Shown here in pieces: positions 15,172 to 23,942 of a DNA stretch of 64,000 nucleotides. The stretch comes from Candidatus Roseilinea sp. (lineage in GTDB: Bacteria > Chloroflexota > Anaerolineae > J036 > Brachytrichaceae), in contig JANWYN010000064.1 in the NCBI GenBank assembly GCA_025055235.1, forward strand, positions 51,063-115,062, read 5' to 3'. Each line of letters begins with the position of its first letter. The stretch's first letter is position 1. Under the pieces are notes generated by a model that was not told the DNA's origin, searched no databases, and saw only the letters and a list, made by a program, of their open reading frames with translations. The translations under genes were made by a program, and so were the position numbers.

Positions 15172-17658
15172 TCACGGCTGCTCGCCGCGCGCGATGACCT
15201 CGATCTCGGCGATGCTGGCGACGCGCGCGCCGTAGAACGTGCCGGTCATTCCCGTGATGTTCACCATCACCACGCGCGCCCGCACGTCGGGGAAGTTGAC
15301 CGTCGTGCCGGCGACGGAGAGTGGGCCGGTGTTCTGAGCGGCTACCTCGTTCGTGCCGGCGGCGTCGCTGAACAGGCGCACGGTCGTGCTTTGCACCTGC
15401 AACGTGGAGTTGGCCTCGTCGCCCTGGCGCGGGTTGTAGAGCCGCACAGCGCGCACGGTCACCGGCACGGGGAAGATCAATCTCACCCACTGGTTGGCCT
15501 GCTGGCCGGGCGCGCTGGTCCAGTAGCGCCAAATCTCACCCTTCATCACCCGGCGGTCGTTGACGCCGGTGTTGTATCGCGGATCGCGCGACGACGAGAC
15601 GACGACGGCTGCGCCGGGGGCGAGGTTCGACCATTGCGCGTCGGCGTCGTTGGCCGGCACGGGGATCATGCTGTGGCCGGCGTGGCAGCCGATGCAGCGC
15701 GCGTTCTCGCCGGGCCGGCCGTAGTTCATGCCCGCCACATGCGCCGCGCCGGAGTCGCCGGTCAACGGCACGGTGTTGTTCGGCGCGCGGATCTGCTCGA
15801 AGAGCGGCACATTGGCGGGCGCAGCCGGGTTTTGAACCGCGCCGGCAGGGCTGATCGGCAGCTCGGCCAGCAGGATCGGCCAATCCAAATGCGGGAACGA
15901 GCCGGGGCTCTGGCGCTGGTGGTCTATGAAGAAGCGGATCTTGGCTGCCGAGCCCACCGCAGGGGCGTTCACGATGTCCATGTCCACCGGCCCGTTGCCG
16001 TAGACGTTGAGCGCGTTGAAGATGAAGGTGCCGTCCTGGTTGTAAGGGCCGTTGGCCGGCGGCGGCAGCGGGTTCGGCGTCTGCGTGATCTTATCGGGGA
16101 TCACCGGCGGGAGCGGTCGCTGGCGGATCAGGCGAGCGCGCAGCTCCGTCGTGCCGGGGTTGTCGTAGAGCAACTGCCGGCCCGTGCCGTCCATGTTCAC
16201 GACGTAGAGGCCGTAATCCTGGTTGATGGTGTTCGCCCACGACACGATCAGCCCGCCGGTGGGCAGCGCTTCCGGCTCGGTGAAGTACTCGCCCTTGAAG
16301 ATGCCGTACGAGCAGTCGTTGGGGTTGGGGCAGTGGTAGGCCTGTCCGGTCAAGTCGGTTATTCCCATCAACCGCACGTATCGCTGGCCGCCGCGGCGAT
16401 ACAAGCGCAACCCGCCGAAGCCGGCCGCTTCGGTCATGTTGTACATCGGGAAGAAGTTGGCCACGAACTCGCCGGACGGTGTGAACGTCCCGCCGTAGAC
16501 GTGATTGGCCTCTTCGTCGCGGAAGAACCCGCTCCACATCTGCACATCCGTGCCATCTGGGTTGATGGACGCAAGGTGCCAAGCGTTGCGCCACAGCAGA
16601 TCCGCGTATTGTGACTCGCCGGTGAGCTGCCTCTCGCGCTCGGCCGTCAGGCCGTCTTTGCGGATGTAGCCGCCGCGCGGATCGGGCACGGTGCTCATGT
16701 CGTTGATGGCGAAGCGGTGGTTGCGCCACCAGCGCGCGAACACGATCTTGCCCGTCAGCGGATCTACCATCGGCCGGTCGGCGCCGTTGCGCTCGGAAGT
16801 GATGCGGCGCATGCCGCTGCCGTCGGCGTTGACGACGAACAGGTTGGTTGTCCGCACGCCGCTGTAGTGCCCAAAGCTCGGGTAGCGCGTGGACGAGAAG
16901 ACGATGCGGCCGTCGGGCAGCCAGGCCGGGTCGGTGTCGTCATATCCGGCCAGGCTCTCCGGCAGCCCCCGGCTCGCCAGGTTCAAGTTCATGTCGGACT
17001 TGGTGACCTGCCTCAAGCCGGTGCCGTCCACGTTGATGACGTAGATGCGCCAGGCGCCGGGGTTGTTGACCGGGCCGCGATCGTAGTTGCCCTGGGGCAG
17101 CCCGGCGAACACGATCTTCGTGCCGTCGTAGGAGACGTCCGGCGCGTTCACGTCAATCAGGTACAGCGACGCGGCGGTCGGCTTCGAGCCGTCAATCAGC
17201 GTGCGGATCGCACCGTTCGGCTCGCGCACGAGCAGCTTACCCGGCGCGGCCACGCGGAAGCGGCTGTGTGCGCCGACGCCCGGCTGATCCTTGGCCGGCG
17301 CGTAGTAGATGCTGCCGCGATCCGGAATCTGGCGCGATACGAACACCACGGCCCAGGGGATGTTGGCGCTCACCGGTTGCGGGCCGTTGTTCACCGCCGG
17401 CACATACACGCGCGGCGTCAGGTTGGCGGCAGCATCTGCAGCGACATCCACTGTCACTGTGCTCTCAGGTTCAGCCTCGGCGACCGGCGCTTCCGGCGTA
17501 GGCGTCGGCTCGGTTTCCTGCGAGCGCGCCGTCCCGCTTGGAGCGATGAGCACGAGTGTGCTGCCGATGGCCAGGGTTAGCGAAACGACGGACGCGACGA
17601 GCCGGCGGATGTGCGTCGCGCGACGGCTCGTGGGATGATCAGCAGATGGGGTCATCAT
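15172..17658 (-). CDS. Secreted TolB/PD40-type beta-propeller protein with one CxxCH haem motif and C-terminal discoidin-like domain
   Basis: About 828 residues. A signal peptide (LVASVVSLTLAIGSTLVLIA) is followed by a Thr/Pro/Glu-rich linker. A propeller then shows repeated strands of the form IYVINVDGTGLRQVT, LFVVNADGSGMRRIT and LYVVNMDGTGRQLL. Further on, ARCIGCHAGHSM carries a single c-type haem attachment motif, and the last 150 residues (VVVSSSRDPRYN to IAEIEVIARG) look like a galactose-binding/discoidin sandwich. Start ATG 17658 has GAGG 10 bases upstream; a GTG at 17673 is an alternative. The architecture recalls hydrazine-synthase-alpha-type proteins (propeller plus CxxCH), but a redox function is only inference. 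Confidence 0.65.
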   Translation of the reverse strand: MMTPSADHPTSRRATHIRRLVASVVSLTLAIGSTLVLIAPSGTARSQETEPTPTPEAPVAEAEPESTVTVDVAADAAANLTPRVYVPAVNNGPQPVSANIPWAVVFVSRQIPDRGSIYYAPAKDQPGVGAHSRFRVAAPGKLLVREPNGAIRTLIDGSKPTAASLYLIDVNAPDVSYDGTKIVFAGLPQGNYDRGPVNNPGAWRIYVINVDGTGLRQVTKSDMNLNLASRGLPESLAGYDDTDPAWLPDGRIVFSSTRYPSFGHYSGVRTTNLFVVNADGSGMRRITSERNGADRPMVDPLTGKIVFARWWRNHRFAINDMSTVPDPRGGYIRKDGLTAERERQLTGESQYADLLWRNAWHLASINPDGTDVQMWSGFFRDEEANHVYGGTFTPSGEFVANFFPMYNMTEAAGFGGLRLYRRGGQRYVRLMGITDLTGQAYHCPNPNDCSYGIFKGEYFTEPEALPTGGLIVSWANTINQDYGLYVVNMDGTGRQLLYDNPGTTELRARLIRQRPLPPVIPDKITQTPNPLPPPANGPYNQDGTFIFNALNVYGNGPVDMDIVNAPAVGSAAKIRFFIDHQRQSPGSFPHLDWPILLAELPISPAGAVQNPAAPANVPLFEQIRAPNNTVPLTGDSGAAHVAGMNYGRPGENARCIGCHAGHSMIPVPANDADAQWSNLAPGAAVVVSSSRDPRYNTGVNDRRVMKGEIWRYWTSAPGQQANQWVRLIFPVPVTVRAVRLYNPRQGDEANSTLQVQSTTVRLFSDAAGTNEVAAQNTGPLSVAGTTVNFPDVRARVVMVNITGMTGTFYGARVASIAEIEVIARGEQP

Positions 17659-17717
17659 CGTCTCTTGCCTCACTTTTTGTATAAGACGGGCAAGAGCCGA
17701 TGACGGACATTGGGGAT

Positions 17718-18203
17718 TCAGTATCGTTCGCGCAGTGCGCGCTGGACATCCCGGTCGGCGTCGCGTTTGGCCACGGCTTGTCGCTTGTCATACAGCTTCT
17801 TGCCCTTCGCCAGCGCAATTTCGACCTTCGCCCTCCCGCGCTTGAGATACGCCTTGGTGGCGATCGCGGTGTAGCCCTTCCGCTCGATGCCGCGCGCGAG
17901 TTCGAGGATCTCCTTCTTGTGCAACAGCAGCTTGCGGTCGCGGCGTTCGCCGTCCTGCGCTGCTGCGCGCGCGAAGCCGGTGGAGAGATCGTAGGTTGGG
18001 ATGTAGGCGTTGATCAGCCACGCTTCGCCATCGCGGATCTGCACGAACGCGTCGCGCAAATCCATTTTGCCTGCCCGAACCGACTTGATCTCCCCACCGG
18101 TCAAGACGATCCCTGCCTCGAAGCGTTCCTCGAGCGTATAGTCGAAGGTCGCCCTGCGATTGGACGCGACGATTTTTATCGAGTTGTCGTTTGCGCTGCT
18201 CAT
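17718..18203 (-). CDS. smpB: SsrA-binding protein SmpB
   Basis: The 161-residue protein brings tmRNA to stalled ribosomes. Visible signatures are NRRATFDYTLEERFEAGIVL, TGGEIKSVRAGKMDLRDAFV, HKKEILELARGIERKGYT and YLKRGRAKVEIALAKGKKLYDKR, then the basic C-terminal tail KRDADRDVQRALRERY. Length and order match the family throughout. tmRNA itself is not seen in the window. The gene lies downstream of the giant glycosyltransferase on the same strand, 168 bases after its stop. Confidence 0.97.
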   Translation of the reverse strand: MSSANDNSIKIVASNRRATFDYTLEERFEAGIVLTGGEIKSVRAGKMDLRDAFVQIRDGEAWLINAYIPTYDLSTGFARAAAQDGERRDRKLLLHKKEILELARGIERKGYTAIATKAYLKRGRAKVEIALAKGKKLYDKRQAVAKRDADRDVQRALRERY

Positions 18204-18371
18204 CGTGATCCCACCTTCGAAGGCGACGATCTACCCATCTTGTGTTCGGCTCAACCCGACGACTGACCGACGTATATGCAACAACGTTGAATACATCTCG
18301 CAGATGGCAGCAACGTAGTTGCGTTGATGTCGAAAGTGAAAGACTTGACGCGAAGGCGACGATCGGCCGCG

Positions 18372-21300
18372 TCAGCGCGCGCTCAATCCTGCCATCGTCA
18401 CGGCACGAGGCGTCACCTCGTAAATCGTGACTCCCGGATTCTGATAGGCGAGGCGCAGGTCGCCGGCCTCGACCATCGCCTCGAACTTGTCGAAGCCGGC
18501 CGGGTCGTTATACAGCCGCTCCATCTCGCCCACGATCACGTAGCGCACATCGTAGCGGCGAAGCAACAAGCGTGCCCGCTCGACGTCGGTCGTGCTGTAG
18601 AACTCGCGCACGTCGGCGACGCGGTCTTCGACAACCGGCGCACTCAACGCCGCGCGCTGCTGCCGCTGATGCCACTCCCAGCCGACGACGGTGGGCAGGC
18701 CGGTGTAGATCGAGAAGCGCGCGCTCCAGCGATATTGGTTGCCCGCCGCTGCGCCCTCCTCGATGATCGTCGGCGAGCCTGCGACGTTGTCTTGCATCCA
18801 GCGGATGGCGTCGTAGTCGTGCCTCAGCGGGAACTCGGCCTGCCGGCCGGCGAACTCTTCGCTGCGGACCGCATACTGCATGTAGGCCATGCCGTCCAGG
18901 CCGCGCGGCGCCGTGTGCACGTATCGGTCGTTGACCTTCGCCGGGATGGCAAAGACCGGATACAGCATCGCCAGGAAGAATGCGATGGCGAAGGCCGCCG
19001 TGAAGGCCGCGCGCCAAAGCGCCCGCGGGAGACGCCGTGCCGCCGCCCGCTCGCCGGCGAACAACGCCTCGACCGACCAGACCAGCGCGACCGCCGCCGA
19101 GACGCTCAGCATCAGCCAGGCCTGGATGTAGAACTTGAACTGCGTGTTCATGCGCCCGATGTCGCCGCGCAATGTGAACAGCTCGACGAACAGCGTGAGC
19201 GCGAACGCGCCTGCCGTCATCAGCCAAAGCAAGCGCGTTGGCGACGCGCGGCCGGGCAGCCAGGCAGATGCGAACGCCAGCAGCGCAACCGGCGCAGCGA
19301 TGATGGCCACCGGCACCCCGCGCAGTGCTAGAAGCACACCGATGGCCAAACCAATGGCTGCGATGACGCCCAGCGCCATGCGTTGCGCGCGTTCCCCGAC
19401 GAACAGCCCGCGCAGCAGGTAGAAGCCGATCGGGATGAGGAACAAACCGTAGATCGTGATGTAGGTCTCGAGCCGCGTGCGGTCGCCGTCCCACGGGTCA
19501 ATCTCGTTGTAGGCAGAGCCGTAGTTCACCAAGTAGGGTGCCATCGCCAGGCGCGTGAGCGCGACGAGCGCGATGACCGCCGGCAACGCCTGGACTGCCG
19601 CGCGCAGCAGCCGGCGCAGGTCGAGCGTCTCGCCCTCGCCGGCTTCGATCCGCCCCAACACCAGGCCGGCGACCACCAGCAGCAGGTAGGGTGGGTAGTC
19701 CCACGAATTTGTGGGCCACAGCATGCCCGTCACAATCGCGCCGAGCACGATTGCCGGCCACGCCCGCACGCCGGCAGCAAATGCCAGCGCAAACGCCAAT
19801 GCCAGATACGCCAGAGGCATCGCCATCATGTGCGCGTGCAGGTCGGCGTAGAGGAAGGTGAAGTTCGGGAACTCGGCGATCAACACTTCGGGCGCCGGAC
19901 GGGTCGGGTTCCAGTAGGGCCACCACGGCGCGACCGGCAGCGGCGCACCGCCCAGCCACTTCAGCAGGCCGCTCACGAAGGCGACCGGCGCGGCGACGCC
20001 CTGCTCGATCCCGCCCAGCTTTTGCCAGGCCGGGCCGACTACGCGGATCTGGTCGCCGTTGCCGATGACGACGGCGAAGGTCGCGGCGATCAGGCCGGTG
20101 ATGATGGCGCGCCGGAGCGCGAGCGCATCGCTGCCCCTGTGCGCCGCGTAGAACGATGCGCCCAGGCCGAACGCGCCGCAGGCGGTCATGGCGAACAGGG
20201 TGGGGATGACGATGTTATACGCGACAGCCGGGTCAATGCCCAGCGCCTTGATCGGCGCGCCGACCATGACGAAACCATAGTAGTAGTAGTTGATCGCCCC
20301 GCCGGCGAACCAAGGGTCTTGCGGCGGGAAGTGGGTCGCCTTCAGCACCGAGTTCAGGTAGGCGAAGTCCATCGGCTTCTCGCCACCGAAGAACGGATGC
20401 CACAGGTCGGGATTGCCGGCGCGCACGAGCAGGAAGAAGGCGAAGGCAGCCAGGAACAAGACCTCGCCGGCGAGCAAGGCCGGCCAGCGCGCCCGCACCA
20501 ACGCGATGATGTAGTCCCGATTGAGATGACCGATCGTCGCTGCAACTACGATGAAGGCGATGATCACCGCCCAGATTACGCCCGGCGTGAACGGCGCGAT
20601 GCGCAAGCCGGCCAGCCACCACGCGACGAACGATGTGATCAGCAGGCCGAAGACTTTCGCGAAGGCGTAGCCGCCATCCACGAAAGACGCAAGACGCAAG
20701 ACGCAAGACGATCCTGCGTCCTGCGTCTTGCGTCCTGCGTCCTCCGTCTGGCCTCTGACCTCTGAACTCTGGCTTCTGACCTCTGGCCTCTGGCTTCTGA
20801 CCTCCGGCCTCTTCGTCACCACCGCCAGCAGCATGAACCCCGCGACGCCCAGCGCCTCGATCAGCACCAGCCAGGCGAGGACGGCAAGCAACTGCGATTG
20901 ATTCAGCGGCGATGTGCGCGGGAAGAGTTCTCGCCATGTGCCGCCGGCCTGCTGCGCTTCGAGCGCGTGCTGGTCGAGCAGCAGGCCGCCCGGCGTGTTG
21001 GTGGCTTGGAAGGCAGTCTGGCGCACCGTGCGCACGTCCACGTACGGGCTGAGGGCGCGTTCGACGAGCGCGCGCGTGTATGCCGACGTCTTCTTGAAGA
21101 TCAGCACGCGCGGGTGGTCGTAGACCGAGAACGCTTCTTCGGCCTTCGGGTAAGGCACTTCGATGGCCGGCGGCGTGCCCTGAACGCCTTCCGGTCGCGC
21201 CAGCCGCTGCGGCATCTCCTGGTCGTTGAAGACGAACGGGCCGATGCGCGGGAAGCGATAGAAATCGGCGACCAGCGCGAAGCCCAACTCGCCGCCCATC

Positions 21301-23654
21301 AGCGCGCGGTAATAGGCGTTCGTCATCGGAAAGCGCCACGGCAAGCGCGCCACCGAGCCATAGTGGCGGTTGCTGTTCAGCACGATGTAGTCCGCCTCGT
21401 CCAGCGCGTTCAGGAACATCTCGTACTTGGCCGGGTCGTCTTCGTTGTACACCGGCATGTCGCCCCAGGGCGAACTGCTCAGCCCGCGGTAATACCAGCC
21501 GAAGCCGTCCTTGCCCTCGATGCGGAAGGGGATGCCTTCGTCGAAGTGCTGGTTGGCGATGACGCTGGTGCGCGCGCGCAGGCCGGTGCCGTCCAGCAGC
21601 GTCAGCTCGAGCGTGTAGTCGGTGTCGGGCGCGATCGCGACGCCGTCGAACGCGAGGGTGGCCGCGCCGGGACCGATGCGTTGTTGGGCAGCGCCCAGCT
21701 CGGCTTGCGTCTGCGCGTCGAACAGCCGCATCTGCACGGTGCCCTCGCCTTCCACGTAGTTCAAGGTGAAGCGCGGCTGTTGCAGCGCCGCGCCGACGCC
21801 GTCGGCCTTTTCGCTCACCCGGATCGTCGTGACGAAGGGTGCGCCCGGCTGCAGCGCGATGTCCATGACCGGCAGTTGCACCTGGTGCGCCCGGCCGGCG
21901 ACCTCTCCGGACAGCGTCAGCGCCGTCGGCACATGCGTGTAGATCCAGCGCGACGCCTCGGTGCGCGTCAGCTCGCCGTCGTAGATGCGCATGAACGCCA
22001 GCGCCCACCCCAGCGTGCCGGCGAGCACGAGCGCGATGAGAAATTGAGAATTGAGAATTGAGAATTGAGAAAGGGGAAGAGGAAGTGCCAACTTCCGACT
22101 CCCGACTCCCGATCCCTGATCCCTAACCCCCAACTCCTGGTCCCTGCCTCCTGTCCCCTGCCCCCTTGTCTCCGGCCCCTGACCCCTGGCCCCTGACCTC
22201 TGGCTTCTCCACAGCGCCACCAGGACGGCCGCAGCGGCGATGCACAGCATGGGGTAGATCGGCAACTGGTAGCGAAGGGATTTGACGAACTGCGTGCCCT
22301 GATACAGGAAGAAGCCGAAGATCCACAGCGTGGGCACGAGGTAGGCGTACCAGCGCCGGCCGCGCAGCAGCCGGCTGAGCAGGTAGAACGACCCGATCAC
22401 CGCGGCCACGCCGAGCGGCACGCCCAGGCCGTAGAACACGATGTTGGTGAGCGGGAAGAGGATCGGCGCGCGGTTGGCCCACTGCCAGCCCCAAGGCGGG
22501 TCGGCTGCGCCGGAGGACTGCGCCGCGGCGAACTGCAGCTCGGCGATCCAGCGCGCCGACGGCGCGATGAGCGGGCGCAGGAACGCCGGGATGCGCTCGA
22601 CGATGCGCGCCAGGGTCTCGGGCAGCGGCGGCGTCTGCTGGCAGATCTGGAACTGTTCAGGGTCAGTCAGCGTTTCGCACGCGCGGATGGTGTAGGCCCA
22701 CTCGACTTCGCTGCTGCCGACGAAGCCGTAGGGCTGCGTCAACCGGAAGCCGGTGAAGGCGGTCGCCCCGGCGATCAGCACGGCGATCAGCGCGGTGAGC
22801 ACCGCCGGGCCGGTAGCGCGCCGGTCGCGCAGCATGGCGATCGCGATGGCGACGACCGTGAGCGCAGCGGTCGGCCAGGCGCTGATCTTGCTCGCGACGG
22901 CTAGGCCGGAGAACAGGCCGGCCAGCGCGGCGTTGATCCACAACGCGTACGCGCCGCGCCGAGAATTCACCTCCGTCGTCGCGATGCGCGAGCAGAAATA
23001 CAGGCACCACGCGACGAACATCGTCAGCGCGCTCTCGACCACGAAGAACTTGCTGTGCTGGATCTGCAGCACGGCCAGGGCGCTGAACGCCGCGGCCAGC
23101 AGGCCGACGCGCCAGCCGAACAGCCGCCGGCCGGTGAGATACACCACCAGCACGGTGATCGTGTCGGCCAGCATGGAGAGCAGGCGCCCGACCAGCCGGA
23201 TGTGCTCATAGCCGGTGAAGAAGCCCTGGGTGCAATCGGCGGCAGCCGCGCCGAAGAGCAGCCGTCCCAGCATCGCCGGGATGGCGGCATTCGCCGGCGC
23301 GCACCCCTGGTCGAGGAACTCGGCGAGCGCCCGCCCGCCGAACAGCGGCAACGTGCCGTATACCCAGCTCTGCCGGTTGTTGTAGGGATTGAGCGGTGAC
23401 CGGGCCGGATCGAGATATTCTCCGAGGCTGCGCGGCATCTGCAGCGCCGAGATCACGTTCGTCACGTGGCGCTCGTCGGGGTGGTTGTATTGGCTCTGAT
23501 CCCAGTTGAGGTCGTAGAAGCGCAACGCTGCCGCGACGACGAGGATGACGAACAGAGCGGCCGGGTGCAAATATCGCCGCAATGGGGCGCGCCGGTCGCT
23601 GGAAGAGGTGGGGCTTGCGTCGGAGGTCGCGGCCTCGGTCAACTCCGCGGACAT
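18372..23654 (-). CDS. Giant membrane protein: GT39-like glycosyltransferase fused to DUF2298 (YYY) domain
   Basis: At 1760 residues this is the largest gene here. The N-terminal half has the ArnT/PMT-type lipid-linked glycosyltransferase layout: a first helix followed by LRFYDLNWDQSQYNHPDERH, with many hydrophobic helices and an extracytoplasmic region to about 940. The C-terminal half (about 985-1760) is a DUF2298 domain with GGAINYYYYGFVMVGAP, DLHAHMMAMPLAY and NSWDYPPYLLL. The role of DUF2298 is unknown; use of polyprenyl-phosphate sugars at the membrane is inferred. Two in-frame heptamer tracts lie near residues 483-538 and 946-991. TATAAT (23671-23666) is 11 bases upstream of the ATG, so the leader is very short. 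Confidence 0.85.
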   Translation of the reverse strand: MSAELTEAATSDASPTSSSDRRAPLRRYLHPAALFVILVVAAALRFYDLNWDQSQYNHPDERHVTNVISALQMPRSLGEYLDPARSPLNPYNNRQSWVYGTLPLFGGRALAEFLDQGCAPANAAIPAMLGRLLFGAAAADCTQGFFTGYEHIRLVGRLLSMLADTITVLVVYLTGRRLFGWRVGLLAAAFSALAVLQIQHSKFFVVESALTMFVAWCLYFCSRIATTEVNSRRGAYALWINAALAGLFSGLAVASKISAWPTAALTVVAIAIAMLRDRRATGPAVLTALIAVLIAGATAFTGFRLTQPYGFVGSSEVEWAYTIRACETLTDPEQFQICQQTPPLPETLARIVERIPAFLRPLIAPSARWIAELQFAAAQSSGAADPPWGWQWANRAPILFPLTNIVFYGLGVPLGVAAVIGSFYLLSRLLRGRRWYAYLVPTLWIFGFFLYQGTQFVKSLRYQLPIYPMLCIAAAAVLVALWRSQRSGARGQGPETRGQGTGGRDQELGVRDQGSGVGSRKLALPLPLSQFSILNSQFLIALVLAGTLGWALAFMRIYDGELTRTEASRWIYTHVPTALTLSGEVAGRAHQVQLPVMDIALQPGAPFVTTIRVSEKADGVGAALQQPRFTLNYVEGEGTVQMRLFDAQTQAELGAAQQRIGPGAATLAFDGVAIAPDTDYTLELTLLDGTGLRARTSVIANQHFDEGIPFRIEGKDGFGWYYRGLSSSPWGDMPVYNEDDPAKYEMFLNALDEADYIVLNSNRHYGSVARLPWRFPMTNAYYRALMGGELGFALVADFYRFPRIGPFVFNDQEMPQRLARPEGVQGTPPAIEVPYPKAEEAFSVYDHPRVLIFKKTSAYTRALVERALSPYVDVRTVRQTAFQATNTPGGLLLDQHALEAQQAGGTWRELFPRTSPLNQSQLLAVLAWLVLIEALGVAGFMLLAVVTKRPEVRSQRPEVRSQSSEVRGQTEDAGRKTQDAGSSCVLRLASFVDGGYAFAKVFGLLITSFVAWWLAGLRIAPFTPGVIWAVIIAFIVVAATIGHLNRDYIIALVRARWPALLAGEVLFLAAFAFFLLVRAGNPDLWHPFFGGEKPMDFAYLNSVLKATHFPPQDPWFAGGAINYYYYGFVMVGAPIKALGIDPAVAYNIVIPTLFAMTACGAFGLGASFYAAHRGSDALALRRAIITGLIAATFAVVIGNGDQIRVVGPAWQKLGGIEQGVAAPVAFVSGLLKWLGGAPLPVAPWWPYWNPTRPAPEVLIAEFPNFTFLYADLHAHMMAMPLAYLALAFALAFAAGVRAWPAIVLGAIVTGMLWPTNSWDYPPYLLLVVAGLVLGRIEAGEGETLDLRRLLRAAVQALPAVIALVALTRLAMAPYLVNYGSAYNEIDPWDGDRTRLETYITIYGLFLIPIGFYLLRGLFVGERAQRMALGVIAAIGLAIGVLLALRGVPVAIIAAPVALLAFASAWLPGRASPTRLLWLMTAGAFALTLFVELFTLRGDIGRMNTQFKFYIQAWLMLSVSAAVALVWSVEALFAGERAAARRLPRALWRAAFTAAFAIAFFLAMLYPVFAIPAKVNDRYVHTAPRGLDGMAYMQYAVRSEEFAGRQAEFPLRHDYDAIRWMQDNVAGSPTIIEEGAAAGNQYRWSARFSIYTGLPTVVGWEWHQRQQRAALSAPVVEDRVADVREFYSTTDVERARLLLRRYDVRYVIVGEMERLYNDPAGFDKFEAMVEAGDLRLAYQNPGVTIYEVTPRAVTMAGLSAR
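20685..20815 (-). repeat. Heptamer tract inside the giant glycosyltransferase (ACGCAAG and AGGTCAG types)
   Basis: Two blocks. ACGCAAG/ACGCAGG units occur in both orientations and form a hairpin of repeats (20690-20750). AGAAGCC/AGAGGTC-type units follow to about 20812. On the coding strand they give peptides such as PEVRSQRPEVRSQ and GRKTQDAG. The second resembles DARRKTQDARR at the end of ArgH. Confidence 0.85.
22041..22205 (-). repeat. Heptamer tract inside the giant glycosyltransferase (ATTCTCA and GGGTCAG types)
   Basis: Reading along the coding strand, about 14 GGGNCAG-like units are followed by CGGGAGT units and then four perfect ATTCTCA units. They encode GARGQGPETRGQGTGGRDQ and SQFSILNSQF. 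The same two unit types appear inside glyA and gcvT. Confidence 0.88.
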
Positions 23655-23679
23655 TGCTGCGGGCGATTATATCGGGCGG

Positions 23680-23728
23680 AGGTCGGAAGTCAGAGGTCAG
23701 AAGTCAGAAGGTCAGAAAGTTCGGAAGC
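23680..23728. repeat. AGGTCAG/AAGTCAG heptamers upstream of the giant glycosyltransferase
   Basis: About six imperfect 7-base units directly upstream of the TATAAT box of the giant gene and just after the tRNA terminator. Confidence 0.75.
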
Positions 23729-23742
23729 TGGATAACGAGGTG

Positions 23743-23782
23743 AAAAGCAAAGCCCGAAGCGTTCAAGCTTCGGGCTTTGCTT
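23743..23782 (-). terminator. Intrinsic terminator of the tRNA-fMet gene
   Basis: On the minus strand a 16-base stem, AAGCAAAGCCCGAAGC with GCTTCGGGCTTTGCTT, surrounds a 6-base loop and ends in TTTT. It starts 7 bases after the tRNA 3' end. Confidence 0.9.
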
Positions 23783-23788
23783 ATGGAG

Positions 23789-23860
23789 TAGCGGGAGTAG
23801 GATTCGAACCTACGACCTTCAGGTTATGAGCCTGACGAGCTGCCACTGCTCTATCCCGCA
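23789..23860 (-). tRNA. tRNA-Met (CAT), initiator type
   Basis: A full cloverleaf with anticodon CAT in the loop CTCATAA. Initiator hallmarks are visible: no pair at 1:72 (T opposite T), an A11:T24 pair in the D stem (GAGC/GCTC), and the AGCTCGTC...GGCTCATAACC core usual for tRNA-fMet. The anticodon stem has two G:C pairs next to the loop rather than three (AGG/CCT), a mild departure. CCA is not encoded. A terminator follows directly, so it is a single-gene unit. Confidence 0.93.
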
Positions 23861-23942
23861 TCGGCACTTGTGATTATATGCACAACTTGATTTCGGTCAA
23901 GGGTATTTTCGACACGAAGCGGAAATTTGCCGAAACAAACGC

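Noticed and set aside
15091..16614. Long open frame of 507 codons on the plus strand
   Set aside because: It is antisense to the propeller protein, has no family features and is Arg/Val/Gly-rich. High GC keeps antisense frames open. The same applies to 19383-20765 (+) and 43746-45899 (-).
20685..22205. Heptamer tracts as a CRISPR-like array
   Set aside because: Units of 7 bases without spacers, degenerate and partly coding; no cas genes in the window.
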